Source: Lutibacter sp. (GTDB lineage: Bacteria > Bacteroidota > Bacteroidia > Flavobacteriales > Flavobacteriaceae). From it: DNA of 62,181 bases. The notes beneath the pieces were generated by a model. The model saw only the letters and a program-made list of their open reading frames with translations, did not search any database and was not told the origin of the DNA. This document shows, piece after piece, positions 27,350 to 35,118 of the stretch. Every line of letters starts with the position of its first letter. Within the stretch, counting starts at the first letter, position 1. The DNA lies in assembly GCF_013041805.1 (NCBI RefSeq), contig NZ_JABDRI010000001.1, positions 1 through 62,181 on the forward strand, written 5' to 3'. A program made the position numbers and the translations under genes.

Positions 27350-28255
27350 CTATGCTGGTATTAATGTGAACCACCAATTAAAAGATCCATTTCCATCAGT
27401 AGATGTTAAAATCATTTCATTAGCAGAACGCATATGAATTCTATACTTATGATCACCACCAATGTAGTATCCCATAAAAGCAGTACCAGTTAGACTTATT
27501 GTTTCAGCTCCACCTGGTGCAGTTAAAGTCCAATTTTCCGTATAAGAATCTAGTACATATTGTATAACATCAGCACCTTCTGCTTCTCCACCAGAACCAC
27601 CTAATTCATTAATTAAAACCTCACGACCAAATACAGTACCATCAGGACCTACATCGTGCGTAAATGTTCCATCAACATTAAACGTATATCTATCATCATA
27701 CATACCTGTATGAGCCTTTTCACCAGGACCAGCACCATACCATTCTGCCTGAATTGAACCATTTACTGGACCCAATCCGAAATGCTTAGGAGAATCTGAT
27801 GCAATTTTCCAAGTTCTTGAACTATTTGCATGTAACATTTCCTTTAAATCTGCTGGTGCCTCATAAAGCGCTAAAGCTTGAACTTCAATTGTTTTACTTG
27901 TTGAAATTCCTCCTGTACCATAAGCAATTACGGTTACAGCATAGGTATTATTTCCTAATGTAGTAAACGTATGCTCTAGAGCCCCATTCGTTTGAAGTCG
28001 TGTAACATTTTGTATAACATAATGAAAAGATGAAGCATTACTTGCAGTAGCTGATAATTTAACTACACCACTACCTAATCCGGGAGCTGCTGTTTCTTCT
28101 GCAACACCATCACCATTGGTATCATCCAAATAAGTTACAGATATTTCAATATTAGTAGGAGCTACAAGATCTCCTATTGTAAGGTCATCTTCCTGACAGC
28201 CAGTCATTATTGCCAGCGTAAGAAAAATACCTAGTATATATTTTATGTTTTTCAT
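27350..28255 (-). CDS. Surface glycan-binding lipoprotein (PKD-like + C-terminal beta domain)
   Basis: 301 residues; lipobox TGC (Cys20) then QEDDLTIGD, an acidic surface-export-like signal. Residues about 33-128 are a PKD/Ig-like domain related to the N-terminal domain of the surface GH16. Residues about 138-301 form a separate aromatic-rich domain (SSRTWKIASD, EWYGAGPG, YRIHMRSANEM, SFNWWFTL) without catalytic-site motifs that I recognise. Position after SusD and the 675-aa binding protein fits a SusE/SusF-type or SGBP role in capturing beta-1,3-glucan. Proteins like this are sometimes labelled glucan endo-1,3-beta-glucosidase; I see no support for catalysis. Confidence 0.75.
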   Translation of the reverse strand: MKNIKYILGIFLTLAIMTGCQEDDLTIGDLVAPTNIEISVTYLDDTNGDGVAEETAAPGLGSGVVKLSATASNASSFHYVIQNVTRLQTNGALEHTFTTLGNNTYAVTVIAYGTGGISTSKTIEVQALALYEAPADLKEMLHANSSRTWKIASDSPKHFGLGPVNGSIQAEWYGAGPGEKAHTGMYDDRYTFNVDGTFTHDVGPDGTVFGREVLINELGGSGGEAEGADVIQYVLDSYTENWTLTAPGGAETISLTGTAFMGYYIGGDHKYRIHMRSANEMILTSTDGNGSFNWWFTLIPA

Positions 28256-28290
28256 TTTATATAATTTTATTATTAATATTCTCTTACGAT

Positions 28291-30318
28291 TTAATTAGTA
28301 AGGGTATAATCATCAAAGTAATATACTGAACCATCTCCAGCAACACCAAAATCAAAGAATACTACAACTCTTACATAATCTGCAGGTGCAGCTCCGCTAA
28401 AGTCATATTCTAAAACTTCCCAACCATCTGATGTTGTTGTATTCATATCTACTTCATGTGTGATACTAGCATCAGCATTCTCAATTTTTACTTTCACAAC
28501 GGCACCAACCTTTTGAGACCATGTTTTTACACTTATTTTATTATAAGTATCCAAATCTAATGTAGTACCTAATTCTCTAGTAACTCCTGCCCATACTTCT
28601 GCTCCACTCGTTTTTGTGAATTGAGCAACGCTTGCATTAACAAGTCCTAAGCCGGTAGGTAAATCATCAAGAGTAATAACTCCAGCTGAGGCATTTCCAA
28701 AAGGAAGTAATTCTGCTGCTCCCTCAAAGTCTTCAAATACCGTTGGTGGAGTTCCATTATTACTTAACTCTATATTATCGTAATAATATACTGAATCATC
28801 TCCTGAAACACCAAAATCAAAAAATACTACAACTCTAACATAATCTGCATCTGCAGCTCCACTAAAGTCATATTTTAAAACTTCCCAAGCATCCGATACT
28901 GTTGAATTCATATCAACTTCATGTGTAATACTAGCATCAGCATTCTCAATTTTAACTTTTATTACGGCCCCAACTTTTGGAGACCAAGTTTTTACGCTAA
29001 TATTACTATATGTAGCAATGTCTAAAGGTGTACCTAGTTCTCTTGTAACTCCTGCCCAAACTTCTGCTCCATTTACTTTATTAAATTGAGCTACATTATC
29101 AGTAACTATTCCTAAACCTGAAGGCAAATCATTTAATGTAACAACTTCTGCAGAAGCATTTCCAAAAGGAAGTAATTCTGCTGCTCCTTCAAAATCTTCG
29201 ACCATTACTTTAGCAAATGCACCTTCTGACAGAAAATCTTGTCTAATGTTATCAATGTAAAAAGTCCAATCTGCACTTCCATCTCCAGATAATCCTATAT
29301 CAAAAAACAATACTATCTTTTGATATGTTTTAGAAAGGTCAATACCACTAACATCAAAAGTTACTGTTTCCCAAGCACTGTTACCTTGTGTTGTCGCTTC
29401 TACTTCGTAGAAAATACCACCATCATCAAGATTTTCTAATTTTAACAATACTTTTCCTCCAGATCTTGGCGACCAAACATCCATTTTAATAGCATTCTTA
29501 GTTGAAAAATCTATAGGTGCTGAAAGTGTAATAACATTACCTGCCCATACCTCTGGTGCACCCTTTACAATTTGACCAACTGTACTTGAACTATTACCAT
29601 CAGTATCTGGGTTGTCTATAACAGCATTAGAAGCTCCTCCAAATCCTTGAAAAACACTTGCATCAAAAATTTCAAAATCAATTGGTAATTCTACCGGTGA
29701 AGATATTGTAACAACTTGAGTTAATTCCGAAGATGCAGTTCCCCCACTAAGAGCTACTACTTTTATAGTAAAATCTCCTACACTTGGATATTCAAAACTC
29801 ACTGAACCATCTGCACTTAGAGGTGTAGGTACTTCAGCATCATTTGATGTGTCAAAATATACTAAAAACGAAGTAGCAAAATCAGCAGTTGCAGATACAT
29901 TCATAAGAAATGGATTAGCCCCATCTATTGTAGCATTTATTTGTATATTCTCTGGTGCTCTGAATGACACTACTAGATCTTGTGAAACGGCTGTTTTTAA
30001 ACCAGTAATCCCGGTAGCTTCTATTCCAATTGGATAAGAACCCTCAGCATAGGTATGCTGAACGCTTTCTCCTTGATTAAGGCTTGCAGCATCACTTGAA
30101 CCATCACCAAAGGTTACACTATAGGATACTCCTCCTTCAGAATTAGGCGTAATTGTTACCAATCCTGTATTGTCTTGTGTTATTAAAAACTGTGCAGATA
30201 CATTTGCAGGTGCCTGAATGTTATCAACAAAGTTTGCGTCATTAAGATCGTCTGAGCAACTAATAAAGAAGATCAAAGCAAAACTTAAAAAACTTACTAT
30301 ATATTTTAATGTTTTCAT
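28291..30318 (-). CDS. Surface glycan-binding lipoprotein with three CBM-like repeats
   Basis: 675 residues; lipobox ISC (Cys21) followed by SDDLND, a strong surface-export-like signal. Two PKD/Ig-like domains (about 36-120 and 121-208) are followed by three copies of a roughly 150-residue beta-sandwich: 212-361, 372-520 and 527-675. Each contains a version of AEVWAGV, ISVKTWS, VKIENADA and VVVFFDFG; copies 2 and 3 are nearly identical, copy 1 is diverged. The repeats look like CBM4/CBM9-type modules, so this is a multivalent glucan-binding (SGBP) protein working with SusCD. No catalytic motif is seen. Confidence 0.82.
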   Translation of the reverse strand: MKTLKYIVSFLSFALIFFISCSDDLNDANFVDNIQAPANVSAQFLITQDNTGLVTITPNSEGGVSYSVTFGDGSSDAASLNQGESVQHTYAEGSYPIGIEATGITGLKTAVSQDLVVSFRAPENIQINATIDGANPFLMNVSATADFATSFLVYFDTSNDAEVPTPLSADGSVSFEYPSVGDFTIKVVALSGGTASSELTQVVTISSPVELPIDFEIFDASVFQGFGGASNAVIDNPDTDGNSSSTVGQIVKGAPEVWAGNVITLSAPIDFSTKNAIKMDVWSPRSGGKVLLKLENLDDGGIFYEVEATTQGNSAWETVTFDVSGIDLSKTYQKIVLFFDIGLSGDGSADWTFYIDNIRQDFLSEGAFAKVMVEDFEGAAELLPFGNASAEVVTLNDLPSGLGIVTDNVAQFNKVNGAEVWAGVTRELGTPLDIATYSNISVKTWSPKVGAVIKVKIENADASITHEVDMNSTVSDAWEVLKYDFSGAADADYVRVVVFFDFGVSGDDSVYYYDNIELSNNGTPPTVFEDFEGAAELLPFGNASAGVITLDDLPTGLGLVNASVAQFTKTSGAEVWAGVTRELGTTLDLDTYNKISVKTWSQKVGAVVKVKIENADASITHEVDMNTTTSDGWEVLEYDFSGAAPADYVRVVVFFDFGVAGDGSVYYFDDYTLTN
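28294..29199 (-). repeat. Two-copy coding repeat (CBM-like modules 2 and 3)
   Basis: The DNA for residues 374-520 (28759-29199) and 528-675 (28294-28737) of the 675-aa binding protein is a tandem duplication of about 440 bp. Long runs match between units, for instance around GCAACTTCT/TTCCAAAAGG and the block for VKIENADASITHEVDM. Its near identity suggests a recent duplication or ongoing homogenisation, and it is prone to copy-number change. Confidence 0.8.
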
Positions 30319-30334
30319 ATCTGATTATTTAATT

Positions 30335-31819
30335 TTAATATCCAGGATTATTTTCCCATTGATTTCCTGATAATAATATTTCTTCAACAGGTATTGGGAA
30401 CAATTCATGTTTTCCTACCTGAAATCCATCAATTTCAGCTCCAGCTCTACCCGTCCTTACTAAATCAAAGAAACGATGACCTTCACCTACTAATTCAACT
30501 CGGCGTTCTTTCCAAATAGCAGTAGTTAAATTATTTCCTGTTGTTGTAACATCACTTAACATTGCTCTATTACGAACCTCATTTAAATATCCTTGAGCTC
30601 TTGAATCACTGATTCCACCTCTATTCAAAGCTTCTGCAGCCATTAGTAACACATCAGCGTATCTAATCGCTCTATAATTATCTGGATTAGTTAAAGCAGC
30701 ATCTCCATTATTTAAATCGCCTTGTCTAGCCATTATTTTTCTATTGAAATAACCTGTTTGCTCATAGCCTTGAGTATTATCCCATGACGATCCTGGATTA
30801 TCTTCAATATATTTTGCCATATCTAAGATAGAATATTCTAAACGAATATCTCCGTCTTCAAATGCATCAACAACTTCTTGAACAGGTACATTAAAACTGT
30901 AACCATTATCAAAGAATCCAGTAGAATCAAAAAATCCTCTTGGCCCATTAAAAAATGCTGCATAATTACCTTCAAGACATTGGAAACAACCATAGCTACC
31001 TCCATCAACATCTGAATACTGAATTTCGAACACTGATTCTATATTATTTTCATTATAGCGTTCGAACATATCAGGGTATTCTTCTGTAGTTAATAATCTG
31101 TGCGGTCCGTTGTTTATTAAATCTTCTAGTACATCTGCAGATTCTGCAAATTTGTCTTGATATAAATAAACTTTTCCTAATAAGGCTTGAGCAGCTCCTT
31201 TAGTTACGCGTCCCGTTTCATATCCCGTATAATTTAAATTGTTAGCAGCAAAAATTAAATCTTGCTCAATTAATGCATACACCTCTGATTTAGGAGTTCT
31301 AGGAATACTAAACTGATCTCCAAATCGGATTCGTTGATCAACCAACATTGGCACATCACCCCACCATTTTACTAAAATGAAGTTGTAATAAGCTCTTAAA
31401 AATCTAGTTTGAGCAATCACATTTGTTTTATTTGAAAAATCAGTTTTATCTTGAAATTCCATAATATAATTACAACGATTTACGGCCTCATACATCCATT
31501 GCCACATCGTTCTTAATCCACCGTCACTTTGACCAACTGCAGAATGAATCATATCATCTATTTGCTGAACATAAGGTGAATCTGTTGCGCTTTCTCCTCC
31601 ACACAATGTATTATCTGAAGCTATCTCTGCAAATTGAACAAATTTAGATGTTGATTGCAAATAATCATAGGCGGCAACTAATGCATCCTGATAATCTTCC
31701 TCTGTATTAAAAAAGTCTTCAGAGTTTGGGTCTAATGCATCCACATTTACAAAATCATCACTACAAGAATAGATGACAAAAACCGTAAAGAGGATATAAA
31801 TAATTTTTAAATTTTTCAT
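30335..31819 (-). CDS. susD: SusD/RagB-family glycan-binding lipoprotein
   Basis: 494 residues; lipobox YSC (Cys19) then SDDFVNVD, a classic SusD start with surface signal. The helical TPR-like scaffold shows DALVAAYDYLQ, RAYYNFILVKWWGDVPM, RVTKGAAQALLGKVYLYQ, YRAIRYADVLLMAAEALN and the C-terminal WKERRVELVGEGHRFFDLVRTG, all typical of SusD_RagB. The protein is the lid of the SusC transporter and binds incoming oligosaccharide. It lies 10 bp after susC. The symbol marks the family; the substrate is inferred as beta-1,3-glucan from the neighbours. Confidence 0.96.
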   Translation of the reverse strand: MKNLKIIYILFTVFVIYSCSDDFVNVDALDPNSEDFFNTEEDYQDALVAAYDYLQSTSKFVQFAEIASDNTLCGGESATDSPYVQQIDDMIHSAVGQSDGGLRTMWQWMYEAVNRCNYIMEFQDKTDFSNKTNVIAQTRFLRAYYNFILVKWWGDVPMLVDQRIRFGDQFSIPRTPKSEVYALIEQDLIFAANNLNYTGYETGRVTKGAAQALLGKVYLYQDKFAESADVLEDLINNGPHRLLTTEEYPDMFERYNENNIESVFEIQYSDVDGGSYGCFQCLEGNYAAFFNGPRGFFDSTGFFDNGYSFNVPVQEVVDAFEDGDIRLEYSILDMAKYIEDNPGSSWDNTQGYEQTGYFNRKIMARQGDLNNGDAALTNPDNYRAIRYADVLLMAAEALNRGGISDSRAQGYLNEVRNRAMLSDVTTTGNNLTTAIWKERRVELVGEGHRFFDLVRTGRAGAEIDGFQVGKHELFPIPVEEILLSGNQWENNPGY

Positions 31820-31829
31820 AATTCTTGAA

Positions 31830-34800
31830 TTAAAATTTTAAGTTAACACCTAATAATAATGACGCTGCATTTGGGTAAAACCCTTGGTCTATTCCACCAC
31901 CAATTGGTGCACCTGTTCCTGCTGTTGGATCATACCCACTATACTTAGTTAAAGTAAGTAAGTTGCTCCCTGAAAGATATACACGTAACTTATCAACACT
32001 TGAATCTTCTGAATCTGTATTAAAAGTATATCCTAATTGTACGTTTTGTAAACGAACGAATGAACCATCCTCTACATAAAAATCAGAAAACAGCGTACTT
32101 GGAGTCGCTCCAGCTGTAACTCTTGGTGCGCTATTAGTTGTTCCTTCTCCAGTCCAGCGATCTAAATAGGAATTAGGCTTATTAACTGATTGTTGGTTAC
32201 GTTCGTAATTACGAACAATTTCATTTCCTACTGATGCAAAGGCATAAGCAGCAAAATCCCATCGTTTATAATCAACAGAGATATTAAGACCCATTGTAGC
32301 AGCTGGTAAAGGATTTCCAAGATCTACTCTATCATCTAAATTTATTACGCCATCTCCATTTTGATCTACAAATCTAAAATCTCCTGGTGCAGTTGCAATA
32401 TCAGTAACTGCGGCATTGTCTATTTCGTTTTGATTTTGGAAAATACCATCAGTTTCATATCCAACAAAATAACCTAAAGGATATCCTGCTTCCATTCTTG
32501 AAATAGCTGGTTGTGAAATTCCAAATCCTCCTCCTTCAAGATATTCACCATCCCCACTTACAGCAACTACTTCATTTTTTATTGCAGTAACGTTGTACTT
32601 GATACTAAATTTAAAATCATCATTCAACTCGTCTGAATAACCAATTGCAAATTCAATACCTTCATTTTCTACAATTCCTGCATTTACAAATGGTGCTGCA
32701 CCTGTACCTAATAATCCAGATATTTGCGGAGACACCAATAAATCTTCAGTTCTTCTTTTAAAGTAATCTGTAGTTATATCAATTTTATTATCTAAAAGTC
32801 GTAAATCAAATCCTATATCCAATGTTTTTTGTTTTTCCCATTTAATTTCTGGATTAGAAATTGGACCACTTGCAACTCCAAAATATTCATCTTCTCTATC
32901 ATTCCCTCCAAAGAAATAAGTTCCTTCACCGGTAAGTAATGATGTAAATCTATAATCACCAATTCTATCATTACCTAATATTCCATAAGAAACTCTCATT
33001 TTTAATAATTGGAAAAGATTATTATCACTCATAAAATCTTCATCTGAGATAATCCACCCCACTGATCCTGAAGGGAAATATCCAAACTTGTTACCTGGAC
33101 CAAATCTTGTAGAACCATCTCTACGTACTACTGCAGATAATAAATATTTACCTTTATAATCATATTGTATTCTTGTAAAATAGGATAGCAATCTAGCATC
33201 AAAAGTTGGGTTTCTTCCTAATTCTTCGTAAATATTCTCTGTTTCTAAAGCTTGATCTACAAATGCATTTGCTACATTATTATCTGTAATATCACGACCT
33301 ATCCATCCAGAAAATAAACCTGTTGTTTTGAAAACTGAAGTACCTAAAAGCACATTAAGTTTATGTTCATCATTAAATGTATTATCATATTTAATGAAAC
33401 CATCAAAAGTGTAATCTCTAAAAATATTAGCACCTTCAAAAACACTACTTCTAAAAGTATTAAAAACCTTACCAGCACCGTAATTATCAATAGGGTCGAA
33501 ACTTGTTGAATTTACTTCAGCATAATTAAATTGAATATTAGCCTCAGCCGTAAAATGTTCTAAAAAAGTATATCCTACTCCCGCAAAACCGTTAAATTTC
33601 ACTACTTTATTTGTATTGTAGGTATTAGCCATTTGAGCTATTGGATTAATTACTTCCGCACCTAATCCATCAGCTAATGAAAACTCTCCATTTCCATCTC
33701 TAACAGGAATGTTCGGAGCCATATTCAATGAGTTGAAAAGGACAGATCCTAAAGCGTTTTCTGGCAGATTTTTTTTGTTTGTTATGGTTGCAGTAATTCC
33801 AGACTTAAATTTAAAATTCTTTAAGAAATCTAAATTATAACCTAAAGCGGAAGTATATCTTGTAAAATTTGATTTACTACCTCCAACAATACCATCTTGA
33901 GTAAGATAAGAAGTACTATAAGAATAAGATGATTTTTCTCTACCTCCTTTTAATGAAAGGTTATGACTTTGAATTGGTGCAGTTTCAAAAACTTCATTTT
34001 GCCAATTTGTTCCAACACCTAAATTTGATACATCCGTAAATGGAGGTACACTACCACCTGCAGCAAAAGCTTCATTTACTATTAATGCGTATTCTGTAGC
34101 ATTAAGCACTGGCATTTTACGAGTTGTTCTCTGAAAACCCATATAAGCATTATATTCAGCAGTTAATGGCATTTCTTTTCGCCCTGTTTTTGTTGTTATT
34201 AAAATAACCCCATTCGCAGCTCTCACACCATAAATACCTGCTGTAGCATCTTTTAATATGTTCATACTTTCAATGTCGTTAGGGTTTACTACACTAAGAT
34301 CCTCAACAACGTTTCCATCTACTAAAATTAAAGGTCTACTGTCTCCGTTTGTCGATACACCTCTAATACTAATGGTTGAACTTCCACCAGGAGAACCTGA
34401 ATTAGTAGTAACATTTACACCTGCAACTTGTCCTTGCAAAGCTTGCTCAACCTGAGTGGGTTTAAGCTTTTCAATAGTTTCTGCACCAACAACCGTAACG
34501 GCTCCTGTAATTTCCTTTTTAGTTTGTGTTCCATACCCAATAACCACTACCTCATCAAGAGATTGTGTGTCATCAGTTAAAACAACTTGTAAAAAATCTG
34601 CACTGTTTACAACAACTTCTTTTGTTACAAACCCTAAATATGAGAAAACTAACACTTCCCCATTTTGTACTTCCATAATTGTAAAATTACCATCAAAGTC
34701 AGTTGAAACACCTTTGGTGGTATTTTTAACGACTATTGAAACTCCAGGTAAAGGACCTCCACTGGCATCAGTTACAATTCCTTTAACTTCATAATTTTGC

Positions 34801-34856
34801 GCGTAAGAAAATACGCCGGCAAAACATAAAAAAATTGATAATAAAAATGATTTCAT
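31830..34856 (-). CDS. susC: SusC/RagA-type TonB-dependent outer-membrane transporter
   Basis: 1,008 residues with a signal peptide ending near SYAQ. Residues about 22-98 are the CarboxypepD_reg-like domain (VKGIVTDASGGPLPGVSI, GVSTDFDGNF). SLDEVVVIGYGTQ is the TonB-box-proximal motif, and the plug domain (about 110-225) has GVNVTTNSGSPGGSSTISIRG and NPNDIESMNILKDA. The rest is the beta-barrel ending in LGVNLKF, with a C-terminal aromatic. There is no N-terminal signalling extension, so control is by the upstream regulator rather than by an anti-sigma relay. The protein forms the SusCD import complex for beta-glucan oligosaccharides. Confidence 0.96.
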   Translation of the reverse strand: MKSFLLSIFLCFAGVFSYAQNYEVKGIVTDASGGPLPGVSIVVKNTTKGVSTDFDGNFTIMEVQNGEVLVFSYLGFVTKEVVVNSADFLQVVLTDDTQSLDEVVVIGYGTQTKKEITGAVTVVGAETIEKLKPTQVEQALQGQVAGVNVTTNSGSPGGSSTISIRGVSTNGDSRPLILVDGNVVEDLSVVNPNDIESMNILKDATAGIYGVRAANGVILITTKTGRKEMPLTAEYNAYMGFQRTTRKMPVLNATEYALIVNEAFAAGGSVPPFTDVSNLGVGTNWQNEVFETAPIQSHNLSLKGGREKSSYSYSTSYLTQDGIVGGSKSNFTRYTSALGYNLDFLKNFKFKSGITATITNKKNLPENALGSVLFNSLNMAPNIPVRDGNGEFSLADGLGAEVINPIAQMANTYNTNKVVKFNGFAGVGYTFLEHFTAEANIQFNYAEVNSTSFDPIDNYGAGKVFNTFRSSVFEGANIFRDYTFDGFIKYDNTFNDEHKLNVLLGTSVFKTTGLFSGWIGRDITDNNVANAFVDQALETENIYEELGRNPTFDARLLSYFTRIQYDYKGKYLLSAVVRRDGSTRFGPGNKFGYFPSGSVGWIISDEDFMSDNNLFQLLKMRVSYGILGNDRIGDYRFTSLLTGEGTYFFGGNDREDEYFGVASGPISNPEIKWEKQKTLDIGFDLRLLDNKIDITTDYFKRRTEDLLVSPQISGLLGTGAAPFVNAGIVENEGIEFAIGYSDELNDDFKFSIKYNVTAIKNEVVAVSGDGEYLEGGGFGISQPAISRMEAGYPLGYFVGYETDGIFQNQNEIDNAAVTDIATAPGDFRFVDQNGDGVINLDDRVDLGNPLPAATMGLNISVDYKRWDFAAYAFASVGNEIVRNYERNQQSVNKPNSYLDRWTGEGTTNSAPRVTAGATPSTLFSDFYVEDGSFVRLQNVQLGYTFNTDSEDSSVDKLRVYLSGSNLLTLTKYSGYDPTAGTGAPIGGGIDQGFYPNAASLLLGVNLKF

Positions 34857-35118
34857 ATATGATTGAATTAAGTTTGGATAAATATAAGGTTAAAATTGTG
34901 TTAATAGTTAAAATTTAACCTATACAAAAAACATACAAGGTCACAAATAAAAACACAGAGCTATAAATATGCAAGGCTATCGGTTTAATTTTAGGGTTAT
35001 TTAACATTAACATTTAACCATAAATAAGGCAATATTAAGTACAAGCTATAACGTTATAGTTTTCATTTTGTTGAGGTAATGTTGTAGTAAATATCCGTTT
35101 TGTTGTGATATTATTTAT
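34857..35118 (-). promoter_or_regulatory. susC upstream region with candidate operators
   Basis: 262 bp between the regulator stop and susC. It holds a perfect 14-bp palindrome, CTATAACGTTATAG, at 35046-35059. It also has four GGTTA-type boxes: GGTTAAA at 34888-34894 facing TTTAACC at 34914-34920, and GGTTA at 34995-34999 facing TTTAACC at 35013-35019. A leftward TATATTTA near 34880 is one base from the TAnnTTTG -7 consensus and lies about 25 bp before the ATG. I take this as the PUL promoter; which element binds the regulator is not known. Confidence 0.45.

Noticed and set aside
27350-28255. Glucan endo-1,3-beta-glucosidase activity for the 301-aa lipoprotein
   Set aside because: No catalytic acid pair or glycosidase fold motif can be seen; a binding role fits better.
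28294-29199. CRISPR or mobile repeat
   Set aside because: The repeat is in-frame coding for a protein module, with two units and no spacers.
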